Below, in pieces: positions 45,405-55,095 of a DNA stretch of 64,000 bases (its first letter is position 1; every line of letters begins with the position of its first letter). This DNA is from JBNNGK01 sp050268245 (GTDB lineage: Bacteria > Pseudomonadota > Gammaproteobacteria > Enterobacterales > Enterobacteriaceae). Location: positions 156,350-220,349 of the forward strand of contig NZ_JBNNGK010000006.1 in the NCBI RefSeq assembly GCF_050268245.1. The letters run 5' to 3'. The translations under genes and the position numbers were made by a program. The notes beneath the pieces were generated by a model. That model was not told the DNA's origin. It was given only the letters and a program-made list of their open reading frames with translations, and searched no databases.

Positions 45405-46856
45405 ATGCGATCCCCATTTCATTGGAGATTTACCCCGCTATGCGCCTCATTAATCCTGGCGGGGTGTGCTGCAACCCATAACATTGCGCCACAATCTACT
45501 CTGATTGCGCCACAGCAATTGCAATTAGCGCAATCCAACGTCAGCTCGTTGACGGTCAGCCCACAATGGTGGCGCACGCTTAATGATTCGCAATTAGATA
45601 GCTTGATGATCCAGGCACTGCAAACCGCCCCTTCACTGAAGCAGGCCGCCGCCCGCGTACGCGAAGCGCAAAGCGTCATGGGGGAAGCCAGCGCCGCCAA
45701 CGGGCCAAATCTGGATCTCAATGCAAGTACCACCCGCCAACGCATTCCGCAGAACGTCAATATGGGGCTTGGCTATCCACACCAGCCGATTTATGAAAGT
45801 TCAAACTCGTTGGGGCTAAATTTGGCCTATGAATTTGACTGGTGGGGTAAATACCGTAACCAGGTTGATGCCGCCAAAGCCCAAGTTGATGCCGCACGCG
45901 CCGAGCAAGCGCAGGCCGCGCTCATGTTAACCAGTTCAGTAGCCTCCGCGTATTACCTGCTGCAAAGCAATTTTTCGCAAGAGGAATGGCTGCAACAAGA
46001 GGTGGATAATAATGAACAATTGAGCCAACTGCGCCAACAACAGTATCAGGCCGGTTTGTCTGGCCCTGATGTGCCTCAACAGACGAAAGCACAATCAGAC
46101 GGTGCCAAGCAGCAGATTCTGCAACTGCAATCGCAGATTGAACAACTGAAGCATCAACTGGCAGCATTAACCGGACAAGAGCCAAGCGCCATGCAAGCTG
46201 TACGCCCCGTCGCATTACCAGCCAATAGTCTCTTGATGCCGAAAGGTAAGCTCACCGCCGATCTGTTAGGGAAACGTCCAGATATCACCGCACAACGCCA
46301 ATTGGTTGAATCCTATAACCAGCGCGTCTCTGCGGCACGTAAAGAGTTTTATCCCAGCCTAACGATTTCAGCCTTTGCTGGCCTGATGACCACCAATACT
46401 CAGGGCACTAGCCCAAATCTGTTTGAAGTTGCCAGCCAAGCATGGAACATCGCGCCAGCTATTTCGCTGCCTATCTTCCATGCCGGTGCGCTGCGTAGCA
46501 AATTGGGAGAGGAATCCGCGCTGTACGACCAAGTGGTGGAATCCTACAACCAAACTATCCTGAATGCGTTGCAGGAAACTGCCGATGCCATTACCGTCCA
46601 GCAAAGCACTGCGCAGCAGTTGCAGCAGGCGGCATCCGCGACCGAGTCAATGCAACAGGTGTACCGTGTCGCAAACGCTCGATACCAGGCAGGGACTATC
46701 GGGCGCGACGAGCTGTTATCCCGCCAAACACAGCTGATTCAACAGCAGCAGGCGGAACAAATCGCCAGCAGCAATCTGCTGCAGGCGAAGATAGGACTGA
46801 TCCGCGCGCTGGGGGGTGGCTATCAGGCACCTGCCAACGCGGATTCAAAAGCATAA
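45405..46856 (+). CDS. Outer-membrane efflux lipoprotein, NodT/OprM type (emr-linked)
   Basis: A 483-residue TolC-family factor with a lipoprotein signal peptide and lipobox LAGC, so it is a lipid-anchored channel unlike TolC. Two OEP domains and long alanine/glutamine-rich coiled helices are seen (AKAQVDAARAEQAQAALML). AGGTAA is spaced for ATG 45405; a GTG at 45387 is possible. E. coli EmrAB uses TolC and has no such gene in its operon. Here it lies between mprA and emrA, in the same direction, so it likely forms a dedicated tripartite EmrAB pump. Confidence 0.88.
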   Translation: MRSPFHWRFTPLCASLILAGCAATHNIAPQSTLIAPQQLQLAQSNVSSLTVSPQWWRTLNDSQLDSLMIQALQTAPSLKQAAARVREAQSVMGEASAANGPNLDLNASTTRQRIPQNVNMGLGYPHQPIYESSNSLGLNLAYEFDWWGKYRNQVDAAKAQVDAARAEQAQAALMLTSSVASAYYLLQSNFSQEEWLQQEVDNNEQLSQLRQQQYQAGLSGPDVPQQTKAQSDGAKQQILQLQSQIEQLKHQLAALTGQEPSAMQAVRPVALPANSLLMPKGKLTADLLGKRPDITAQRQLVESYNQRVSAARKEFYPSLTISAFAGLMTTNTQGTSPNLFEVASQAWNIAPAISLPIFHAGALRSKLGEESALYDQVVESYNQTILNALQETADAITVQQSTAQQLQQAASATESMQQVYRVANARYQAGTIGRDELLSRQTQLIQQQQAEQIASSNLLQAKIGLIRALGGGYQAPANADSKA

Positions 46857-46898
46857 TAAATAGATATCCCTGAAGGGAATTAAAGCGTGGAGAACACC

Positions 46899-48071
46899 AT
46901 GAGCGTAAGCGCCGAGAATCAAAGCCCGCAACAACCGAAAGGCAAAAAGAAGCAGCGTAAGTTTTGGCTGCTGCTGCTAACGGTTATTTTCATTGTCATT
47001 GGGGTGGCCTATTTAGCGTATTGGTTCTTGGTGCTACGTCACCATCAAGAAACCGATGACGCTTATGTGGCAGGGAACCAGGTGCAGATCATGGCACAGG
47101 TATCCGGCAGCGTTAACAGCGTGAATGTCGATAATACGGATTACGTTAAGCAAGGGGACGTGTTGGTCACGCTCGATCAGACCGATGCTGAACAGGCCCT
47201 CGAACGCGCGAAAACCGCGTTGGCTAACAGCGTGCGTCAAACTCATCAATTGATCATCAACAGTAAACAGTATCAGGCCAATATTGCGCTGCGTCAGTCT
47301 GAGTTGAGCAAAGCGCAAAATGACCTCAAGCGCCGTGTCGTGCTGGGTAGCGTGAATGCGATTGGCCGGGAAGAACTGCAACACGCACGTGATGCCGTCG
47401 CCAGTGCCAAAGCCGCGCTCGACGTTGCGGTGCAGCAATATAACGCGAACCAAGCGATGATCCTGGACACGCCGCTGGAGAAACAGCCCGCTATTCAGCA
47501 GGCCGCCGCACAGGTACGTGATGCCTGGTTGGCGCTGCAACGGACGAAAATCATCAGCCCCATTACCGGCTATGTTTCGCGCCGCAGCGTACAAGTTGGT
47601 GCACAAATCGCCGCAGGTTCTCCGCTGATGGCGGTCGTGCCAGCGGAACACATCTGGGTGGACGCAAACTTTAAAGAAACCCAGATCGCCAATATGCGTA
47701 TCGGTCAACCGGCGACCGTCGTCAGCGATCTTTATGGCAACGACGTGATTTACCAAGGCAGAGTAGCCGGGATCGATATGGGTACAGGCAGCGCGTTTTC
47801 TTTGCTGCCAGCGCAAAATGCTACCGGTAACTGGATCAAAGTCGTTCAGCGTTTACCGGTGCGGATCGAGTTAGATCCGCAGCAAATTGCCGACCATCCG
47901 CTGCGGATTGGTTTGTCGACGCTGGTGACGGTAGATACCACTAACCTCGATGGCAAAGTGCTGTCCGATGTGGTGCGCGATAAGCCACGTTATCAGAGCG
48001 ATGCACTCACGTTGAACCTGGCACCAGTTAACCAGTTGATCGCCGATGTTATTCATGCGAACGCCGGTTAA
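46899..48071 (+). CDS. emrA: Multidrug efflux membrane-fusion protein EmrA
   Basis: Periplasmic adaptor of the EmrAB pump. The ATG at 46899 has GGAG seven bases upstream and gives 390 residues, equal to E. coli. One N-terminal TM helix (about 26-46), then the biotinyl-lipoyl and coiled-coil domains (QETDDAYVAGNQVQIM is conserved). Forty-two bases after the channel gene and 17 before emrB. Confidence 0.95.
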   Translation: MSVSAENQSPQQPKGKKKQRKFWLLLLTVIFIVIGVAYLAYWFLVLRHHQETDDAYVAGNQVQIMAQVSGSVNSVNVDNTDYVKQGDVLVTLDQTDAEQALERAKTALANSVRQTHQLIINSKQYQANIALRQSELSKAQNDLKRRVVLGSVNAIGREELQHARDAVASAKAALDVAVQQYNANQAMILDTPLEKQPAIQQAAAQVRDAWLALQRTKIISPITGYVSRRSVQVGAQIAAGSPLMAVVPAEHIWVDANFKETQIANMRIGQPATVVSDLYGNDVIYQGRVAGIDMGTGSAFSLLPAQNATGNWIKVVQRLPVRIELDPQQIADHPLRIGLSTLVTVDTTNLDGKVLSDVVRDKPRYQSDALTLNLAPVNQLIADVIHANAG

Positions 48072-48088
48072 GCGCACGGGAGGCTACC

Positions 48089-49624
48089 TTGGCACAAAAA
48101 CCGCTTGAGGGTGCCCAGCTTGCCTGGATGACGATCGCGCTTGCCATGGCGACGTTTATGCAGGTACTGGACTCTACGATTGCCAACGTTGCGATACCCA
48201 CCATCGCCGGTAACCTGGGGTCGTCCAACTCGCAGGGAACCTGGGTCATCACCTCGTTTGGGGTGGCAAACGCCATTTCGATTCCAATCACCGGTTGGTT
48301 GGCGAAGCGTTTCGGTGAGGTGCGGCTGTTCTTGTGGTCCACCGCACTATTCGCCCTCGCTTCTTGGCTGTGCGGTATCTCTAACAGCCTGGGAATGTTG
48401 ATCTTCTTCCGCGTAGTGCAGGGGCTGGTCGCCGGGCCGTTGATCCCGCTGTCGCAAAGCTTATTACTGAATAATTATCCACCAGCCAAAAGAGCAATGG
48501 CCTTGGCGCTATGGTCAATGACCGTGATCGTCGCGCCGATATTTGGACCTATTCTCGGTGGTTATATCAGTGATAACTATCATTGGGGCTGGATTTTCTT
48601 CATTAACATCCCCATCGGGTTGTTTGTGATCCTTGCTGCAATGGCGACGTTGAAAGGCCGGGAAACCAAGACCGAAATCAAGCCAATCGACACCATTGGC
48701 CTGATTTTGTTGGTGGTCGGCATCGGTTCGCTGCAGGTGATGTTGGATCAGGGTAAAGAGTTGGACTGGTTTAACTCCACTGAGATCATCACTCTGACGG
48801 TGGTCGCCGTGGTGGCCTTGCTGTTCTTGGTGGTGTGGGAGTTAACCGACGATCACCCGGTGGTCGACTTGTCGTTATTCAAGTCGCGCAACTTTACTAT
48901 CGGCGTGTTATGTATCAGCTTGGCCTATATGCTGTACTTCGGCGCTATCGTGCTGTTGCCGCAATTATTGCAGGAGGTCTACGGCTACACCGCAACCTGG
49001 GCGGGTTTAGCCTCGGCACCGGTTGGGCTGATCCCGGTCTTGCTATCGCCAATTATTGGTAAGTTTGGCAATCGCCTGGATATGCGTCGGTTAGTCACAT
49101 TCAGCTTCATCATGTATGCCGTGTGCTTCTACTGGCGCGCCTACACCTTTGAACCGGGGATGGATTTTGGTGCCTCCGCTTGGCCGCAGTTTGTTCAGGG
49201 CTTCGCTATCGCTTGTTTCTTCATGCCACTGACGACGATTACGTTATCAGGACTGCCACCAGAACGTATGGCGGCCGCATCAAGCTTGTCGAACTTTGTG
49301 CGAACGCTGGCTGGTTCGATCGGTACCTCGATCACCACCACATTATGGACTCAACGTGAATCTCAGCACCACTCGCAGTTGGCTGAGTTTGTGAATCCTT
49401 ACAATCCGCAGTCGCAGGAGATGTACCATAAGCTGGAACAGCTGGGCATGAGCCATCAGCAGGCTTCGGCATATATCGCCAATCAGATCACTGCGCAGGG
49501 GCTGATTATCTCCGCAAATGAGATCTTCTGGCTATCAGCAGGGGTGTTTTTGATCCTATTGGCATTGGTCTGGTTCGCCAAACCACCGTTCAGTTCGGGC
49601 GGAGGCAGCGGCGGCGCGCACTGA
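48089..49624 (+). CDS. emrB: Multidrug efflux MFS transporter EmrB
   Basis: Fourteen-TM DHA2 transporter that with EmrA exports hydrophobic drugs such as CCCP and nalidixic acid. The start is a TTG at 48089 with GGGAGG upstream, giving 511 residues (E. coli 512). Conserved text includes FMQVLDSTIANVAIPTIAG and IFGPILGGYISDNYHW (motif C), and it ends in a glycine/serine-rich tail (GGGSGGAH) as in E. coli. Confidence 0.95.
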   Translation: MAQKPLEGAQLAWMTIALAMATFMQVLDSTIANVAIPTIAGNLGSSNSQGTWVITSFGVANAISIPITGWLAKRFGEVRLFLWSTALFALASWLCGISNSLGMLIFFRVVQGLVAGPLIPLSQSLLLNNYPPAKRAMALALWSMTVIVAPIFGPILGGYISDNYHWGWIFFINIPIGLFVILAAMATLKGRETKTEIKPIDTIGLILLVVGIGSLQVMLDQGKELDWFNSTEIITLTVVAVVALLFLVVWELTDDHPVVDLSLFKSRNFTIGVLCISLAYMLYFGAIVLLPQLLQEVYGYTATWAGLASAPVGLIPVLLSPIIGKFGNRLDMRRLVTFSFIMYAVCFYWRAYTFEPGMDFGASAWPQFVQGFAIACFFMPLTTITLSGLPPERMAAASSLSNFVRTLAGSIGTSITTTLWTQRESQHHSQLAEFVNPYNPQSQEMYHKLEQLGMSHQQASAYIANQITAQGLIISANEIFWLSAGVFLILLALVWFAKPPFSSGGGSGGAH

Positions 49625-49640
49625 TTGTCACGCCAACAAA

Positions 49641-49674
49641 ATGGGCGCACCTTTTATGGCGCGCCCATTTTTTT
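49641..49674 (+). terminator. Terminator of the emr operon
   Basis: ATGGGCGC (49641-49648) pairs with GCGCCCAT (49661-49668), followed by T run to 49674, 16 bases past emrB. Confidence 0.82.
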
Positions 49675-49689
49675 ATGCAGAAAACACCG

Positions 49690-50778
49690 CTAGTCTTGGT
49701 TCTGACGCCACCAATCGGCCAATAGAATGCCAGTTGCTACCGACACATTAAGACTTTCTACCTTACCGGTACCACCGATTGAAATGCTCATGTCACCCTG
49801 CTGCCACGCGCTATCGCTCAAACCGTCGCGTTCCTGGCCCAGCACCAGCACCATTTTAGCTGGCAGCGTAGCCTGCGCTAACGCGGTACCTTTATGGCTA
49901 GAGGTGGTCACAATGGTGTAACCCGCCTTTCGGAAGGTGTCCAGCACCGATAAAAAGTCATCCGCGTTGATGGCTTTGATATGTTCTGCCCCACCTTCAG
50001 CGGTACGAACCGCCGCACCGGATTCCAGCAATGCGGGATCCTGTAACAGCACCCCGTTCACACCAAAGTGAGCGCAAGAGCGTACGATGGCCCCCAGATT
50101 ATGTGGGTTACCCACCTCTTCCAACGCCAGCACACAGTCTTTTACCGGGGCATCATTCAGATAGGTTTGCGCATCTAACCCTTGACGTTTCTTGATCAGG
50201 AAGCACACGCCGCCGTGGTGTTCAGTGCCAGACGCCTTTGCCAGCTCCTCTTCATCGACGACGTGGTAAGCTTTGCGGTTCGCCGCCATCCAGCGCAGCG
50301 CTTCGCGAAAACGCGGTGTGACAGATTGCACAAACCAAGCACGCACAATCGCATCTGGACGGCTGGCAAACAGCGCCTTACAGGCGTTTTCACCGTAAAC
50401 GCGCGTTTCTTCCGCACGCTGACGGCGCAACTGTTCTGGATCGATAAAGCTTTTACCACTGATACCGCCGTGATCAAACGCCGGTTCGTCTTCCGGCCCA
50501 CGAGACACCGTTTTCCACGGTGAGTCGTATCCACCGCGATCTTCTGCACGCGCCGGGCGACGAGGACGATCGCTATCATTGCGGCGGGAATCGGTACCAC
50601 GACGATCGCTGCCGCCTCGCGATTTATCCTGGCCTGGGCGGCCAGCGCGAGCATTGTCTGCCGGGCGGCCTTTGCCAGCCGGACGCTTATTCTTGTTACG
50701 ATCGTCGCCGTTATCGTCGTCACTACGGACGTACATCACTTTAACTTTACCGTTCTTGCCACTAAATGAGTCGTTCAT
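49690..50778 (-). CDS. yfiF: Predicted SpoU-family RNA methyltransferase YfiF
   Basis: A 362-residue protein with a basic, disordered, Arg/Gly/Asp-rich N-terminus (about 15-100) and a SPOUT methyltransferase domain with the knot-related motifs NPHNLGAIVRSC, LVLGQERDG and SLNVSVATG. Substrate is unknown. The start MNDSFSGKNG (ATG 50778) has GGAGAAG upstream; the extra 26 codons are not needed. In E. coli it lies next to ung and trxC; here the fimbrial cluster separates it from trxC. Confidence 0.93.
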   Translation of the reverse strand: MNDSFSGKNGKVKVMYVRSDDDNGDDRNKNKRPAGKGRPADNARAGRPGQDKSRGGSDRRGTDSRRNDSDRPRRPARAEDRGGYDSPWKTVSRGPEDEPAFDHGGISGKSFIDPEQLRRQRAEETRVYGENACKALFASRPDAIVRAWFVQSVTPRFREALRWMAANRKAYHVVDEEELAKASGTEHHGGVCFLIKKRQGLDAQTYLNDAPVKDCVLALEEVGNPHNLGAIVRSCAHFGVNGVLLQDPALLESGAAVRTAEGGAEHIKAINADDFLSVLDTFRKAGYTIVTTSSHKGTALAQATLPAKMVLVLGQERDGLSDSAWQQGDMSISIGGTGKVESLNVSVATGILLADWWRQNQD

Positions 50779-51212
50779 TGTCTTCTCCACCAACGCGCAA
50801 GGCGCGAAGATTACCTGATGTCTGTGTACTAAGCCACTAACTTGGACGTTCACCAAAACAATTCAAGCTGCGCCGCGACAACATATAAGCATACTCCTTG
50901 CAGTATAGACCCGTAACAAAAACGAAAAAATGCAGCACATCACCGTGATAACGTGAAATAGGTAGCTATTTAATTCATTCAAACCAGCATTTATCAGCAT
51001 AGTGAAAACGTAGCTTACTTCACGATCATTACGTATGCCTAATGAACAAGCTCCCCCTCTTTGTCACAACGCGCTTCCATACTCATTAATGTCCTTCACC
51101 ATACCGAGAAGGCGCAAAGTTACTGGTAAGTTGCCAACTGATACAGATAACTCCGCTATGTCTAGCCGGTAACCATTGTCTGGCAGACCACTGCCAGACA
51201 ATACGCGGTGGT
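50779..51212. other. intergenic region between fimbrial cluster and yfiF
   Basis: About 430 bases. A terminator hairpin of the fimbrial subunit lies at its left end (51175-51202). No gene seen. Confidence 0.5.
51175..51202 (-). terminator. Hairpin after the distal fimbrial subunit
   Basis: ATTGTCTGGCAG (51175-51186) and CTGCCAGACAAT (51191-51202) are a perfect 12-pair stem. Its core is identical to the hairpin after the proximal subunit at 55946. Confidence 0.75.
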
Positions 51213-51917
51213 TTATAGGTAATGAAGGCTCAGGGTAGTCCCGGTATTAAAATCGATAGCATCTTTAACCACGTCTACAACTTTAGGGTCAAGTGCAGCG
51301 GAAATATTAATCACACCAGAAATATTCGTGGCTTCCAATGGGATGCCCTCAGTGCTTCCCCAACTATGCATTATGGAGCTATCCTGAAACATCAAATGCC
51401 CCAGCTTAGTTGTGACGACTTCCCAATTGCTCCCATGACTACTATTGTCAGACAGTATCTCAGCGCTTTTATCATTCAGGCTGACACTGGCCAGTAATAC
51501 AGTAAATAAACCGATGTCTCTACCATCAACCACTCCCAATGAAGCACGTTGTTCAGGTAGCGAATTCGTCTCTGACTCAGCCTCATTAAGGTAGCTTTGA
51601 ACATTAACCTCGCTCGTTTGAGAATCTAAAAGATCAGACTGCGCGGATAAGGCCAATTTGGCCGCAGAGTTACATTGGATATTAAAATTAATAGGCTTAT
51701 AACCTAACTGGTATCCATCCTCCGGATTATTTTTTCCTTGCAGTTCATTTTTTTTCAAAATACCGAAATCAGCTGCACCATCAACAGAAATGGAACAGGC
51801 GGAAGGAAACACCGCGCCTTTCACCGAAATTTGTGAGGTTTCCGCTGCCATTGTAGAGAATGAACCGATAGAGGTAATAAGAACAAAAGACAACGCCGTC
51901 ATTTTAAACATTTTCAT
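51213..51917 (-). CDS. DUF1120-type fimbrial subunit (distal copy)
   Basis: A 234-residue secreted pilin-like protein with signal peptide (ending near FSTMAAETSQ), then a domain with QLGYKPINFNIQCN and ISGVINISAALDP, as in GltF/YhcF-type DUF1120 subunits of gamma4 fimbriae. It is clearly paralogous to the proximal subunit at 55982 (both end in FNTxTTLSLxYL) by about half of its residues. First gene direction is leftward; it is the last gene of the cluster. An AT-rich 143-base leader separates it from the broken minor subunit. Confidence 0.8.
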   Translation of the reverse strand: MKMFKMTALSFVLITSIGSFSTMAAETSQISVKGAVFPSACSISVDGAADFGILKKNELQGKNNPEDGYQLGYKPINFNIQCNSAAKLALSAQSDLLDSQTSEVNVQSYLNEAESETNSLPEQRASLGVVDGRDIGLFTVLLASVSLNDKSAEILSDNSSHGSNWEVVTTKLGHLMFQDSSIMHSWGSTEGIPLEATNISGVINISAALDPKVVDVVKDAIDFNTGTTLSLHYL

Positions 51918-52060
51918 TTATGTACCATTTTTAAGATTAACTAAAATTAGCCATCCTTAGATTAAATACCACTTCCATAAACTAAAACGAAGGCAATATT
52001 CCCGTAGCCTTTTAAATACTGGAAATTAACTACCTACATATTGAAATCACTTGGATATAT

Positions 52061-52617
52061 CTAATACTGCCTAGCATCAAACCTTATCAAAGCCCCTAAC
52101 TCGGTCAGATCGCGTATCTGTCCCTCATCCCCCGAGGCTGGAAAATCCAAACGCAACTGTAGGGTTAGTAAATGAGCCCCCTTCCCCGTTGCGGTTGGTG
52201 TAAGAGTAGTAAGTTGACTCCCCGGATGCAGTCTCATCGACGAGCCGGTAAATAACAAACGCTCCCCCCTTGTGCTGAAGTCAAGCTCAGTCTGGTATCT
52301 ACACCGTCATATTGTGCTGCCATTAGCGATAGAGCCATTCTCCCCATAGCACCAAAGCGAAAGTGTTGCCCGTCCTCATGCGGTGTGCCGTCAACCAGCA
52401 AAGCGATAGGCTCGTCTCCCACACACTCAACAACAACGGTGACGTCCTGTTGGGTAAACAGCGTTGCAACATTGGCTGCATGGCGTTGCTTGCCCAACTG
52501 TATCTCAGGGCGTGACGCTACCACCTGACAGCTTTGAGCCATGCTGCGAGAAGAAGAAAAACACAGCAAAACAGCAAGACTTAACCAACCTATTAATAGG
52601 ATAATTCCCCGATTCAC
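52061..52617 (-). pseudogene. Minor fimbrial subunit, frameshifted
   Basis: Two frames make one gene. The first part starts at GTG 52617 with AAGGTGG upstream, has a signal peptide (WLSLAVLLCFSSSRSMAQS) and the pilin Cys QSCQVVAS, and would stop at 52234. The second part continues as ERLLFTGSSMRLHPGSQ to LIRFDARQY (stop at 52061). The join is in a six-G run on the coding strand (C6 at 52264-52269 on the plus strand): one more G would fuse them into about 190 residues. So a one-base slip broke the gene, or the tract is phase-variable. Confidence 0.75.
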
Positions 52618-52638
52618 ACATCCACCTTTGTTATACGA

Positions 52639-55083
52639 TTAACTGCATTTTGCGGTGATATTTTCATAGGTGTTCATCCTTGGTGATTTTTCCGGTATGG
52701 AATAAAGCAAACTACATTGTTGCTCCTGCCAATGTGCCACCAGCGGGCGTTTATCATTTAAATCGGTAAGAAACACCGTGCCAGCATCAACCGCCGTCGT
52801 CACATAGCTACCATCTTGTGAAGTAATCGCACTGCCTTTAGGCAACAGCGAACCATCTTTCAACTTCACTGTTAGCAGCCCGTTACGCGTTTGCTGTAAA
52901 AGAAAGTGCGTATTGGTCACCGCACCGTGACCCGCTACGATTTGCCGGTAGCCATTACTGACATCGGTATTTTCTGGTAATTGTTCGGTATTCAACTCTA
53001 TCCGCCCTGCAGTATAAGCAGGTAATCTCGGGACGACCGCCTTACCCCGCCAGTCAGTCCACACTTTTCCCAGTGAAGTATTGATTTCTACCCCGCTGAC
53101 AGCCGGCTCCACCGCCACAACTCCAAAGGTATCGTTAACTTTATGCGGCGAGAACACTACCCCCTCCCGATGGACTACGATACCGCCGGACAAAGTCCCA
53201 GAATAATTACGGGTATGGTTCGTCGCAACGTAACCATACACACCGGCAGTGGTATAGTGCAGGTTGCCGTTCAGGCTCCCCGACAGACTAGTATCATGAT
53301 CTTGTTTCATACCGTGTTCCGCTGCTAATGACCAATTACTGTTTTCAGTCAGGTCGCCACTTGTTTGCAGACCCGCAGCGGCTGAATCAGGTGTATGGCG
53401 GTAATAACTGCTGACTACCTGGGCACCCAGCGGCAAACTAAGGTTAACGAACAAACTATCGCGATCGGTATTACGACACCGATAGGCAGTATTGCAATTG
53501 CGTGAGCTCTGGCTTTGGCGCTGTCAGCTTACCGAGGCAGACAAAAAGCCAAAACTTCGGTTCCAGGTTGCCATCAGCCGTCGATTATCCCCACGGTTAT
53601 CCCCTTGGCGAGTTTGACTGGCAGAAAGCGAAATATTACCCACCAACGCTTGGTGCCAATTCATCCTTATACCTGCGCTGGTGCGGCTATATGGGTTATC
53701 ACTGTTAGAAACCGAGTCCATCAACTCCCGATAGCCTGGAGAATACATGGTAATATCGCCACCAAATCCGAGATTCAGCGGAGCTTGCCAGTTTAGCGAA
53801 GCGGTGCTTTTGGCACCTTGTAAGCCATGGTTATTATCTTGGCTCAACGCGGCAGACAGACCCATAGAGATATCTGGACGTGGACTGACGGTAATCCCCA
53901 CCCCACTACCAAAATAGTCAGAAGCAACAATTGCCCCGCTATCCAGTAATACTCGCTGAGAAAGCGCCCAACCATCAGACAGGCTTGCTACCCAAGGCCG
54001 CTCGTAGTTCTGGTTAACATTCTCAGCATGTAGGCGCCCCAGCGCCAAAGACCACGTTTCTGGTGCCTTTGGCACTAGCCTACGAAATGAGTCAGCAGTG
54101 ATGGTATACACTTCTTCCTGTCCAACTGGGGTTATCATTCTGAGTTGTAAGTCACTCGTACTGTTCAGTACGGGCAATTCTGTTAACGTAAAAGGGCCTG
54201 CGGGTACCAGAGTAGAGTAAATCAAGATACCATTTTGGCGGACCTCCACTCGAGACTGGTCTGCGCGGGCAATCCCACGCACCAGTACTCCTTCTCCTTT
54301 GCTGCTCAGCGCAGACTGTGGAATTAATTGCATACCATCTATAGATGCCCCGGACAGCAGATTATTGGAAAAGTTGATTTGTCCTGCCATCAACAATTGC
54401 TTTCTATCCACCAGCGTTTTCTGCGCGTACACGTACGCGTTTTCGAAAGTGAATCCACCGTCACTACTCTGACGCAGGTTATGCGCACCACGTACCATCC
54501 AGTCACCGGCATTAAAACCGCTTTCCAAATTCAGGTTACTAAAGCTTGAGTTTTTACCGTACGACGAAAAATATGAACGATATGCAGCGTAGTTCAACAG
54601 GCCAGCCACCCCTCCTTGCTGGAAATGCGATAGGTCATTTTCTTTCTCCACCGCTTCAGGCGGCACCACAATACGCACTTCCTGAGTTGCAGGTAGCAAA
54701 GATACAGTGGCAGTCGGCCAGATTTCGTTAAGTTGCGGGCAGGCATTTATGTCTCTACTCTTTTCAAATTGCGAGGAGTCGAATCGAATACCAGCAGAAC
54801 TAAAGAACGATTCATCCGCACACATTTGACCTTGGTGACCAAAGACCAACCTTGTCATTCCACGGTATGATCCATTTACCTCTAACTCCACATCTGTAAT
54901 ACCTGGAGTAAATCGTCCTCCTTTAGCAAAGTAGGAAGCGGTAGACGGATCTATGCCCAGCGCTTTCAAGCGACTTTCACTAAATTTAGTCAATTGAGCA
55001 CCTTCTGCCGACTCAGAGCATCCCCATCCAATACAGGCTAGTATGGTGGTCGTAGCTAGAAATGAATGGCGGTTTGTCTTCAT
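52639..55083 (-). pseudogene. Fimbrial usher, interrupted by an in-frame TGA
   Basis: Outer-membrane usher of a gamma4-type fimbria. It runs from ATG 55083 (a TTG at 55095 is possible), with a signal peptide, an N-terminal domain (YFAKGGRFTPGITDVELEVNG), the 24-strand barrel region and a C-terminal domain (LPLGAQVVSS to ITAKCS). A single TGA at 53524-53526 breaks it after LSASVS; the same frame goes on as QRQSQSSRNCNTAYRCRNT and joins LFVNLSLPLGAQ. Total would be about 814 residues, normal for the family. A one-base change from TGG or CGA would explain the stop. Confidence 0.85.
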
Positions 55084-55095
55084 GGTAATGAGCAA

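Noticed and set aside
53524..53526. TGA as selenocysteine in the usher
   Set aside because: No selenoprotein family relation, and no SECIS-like hairpin seen just after; a nonsense change is simpler.
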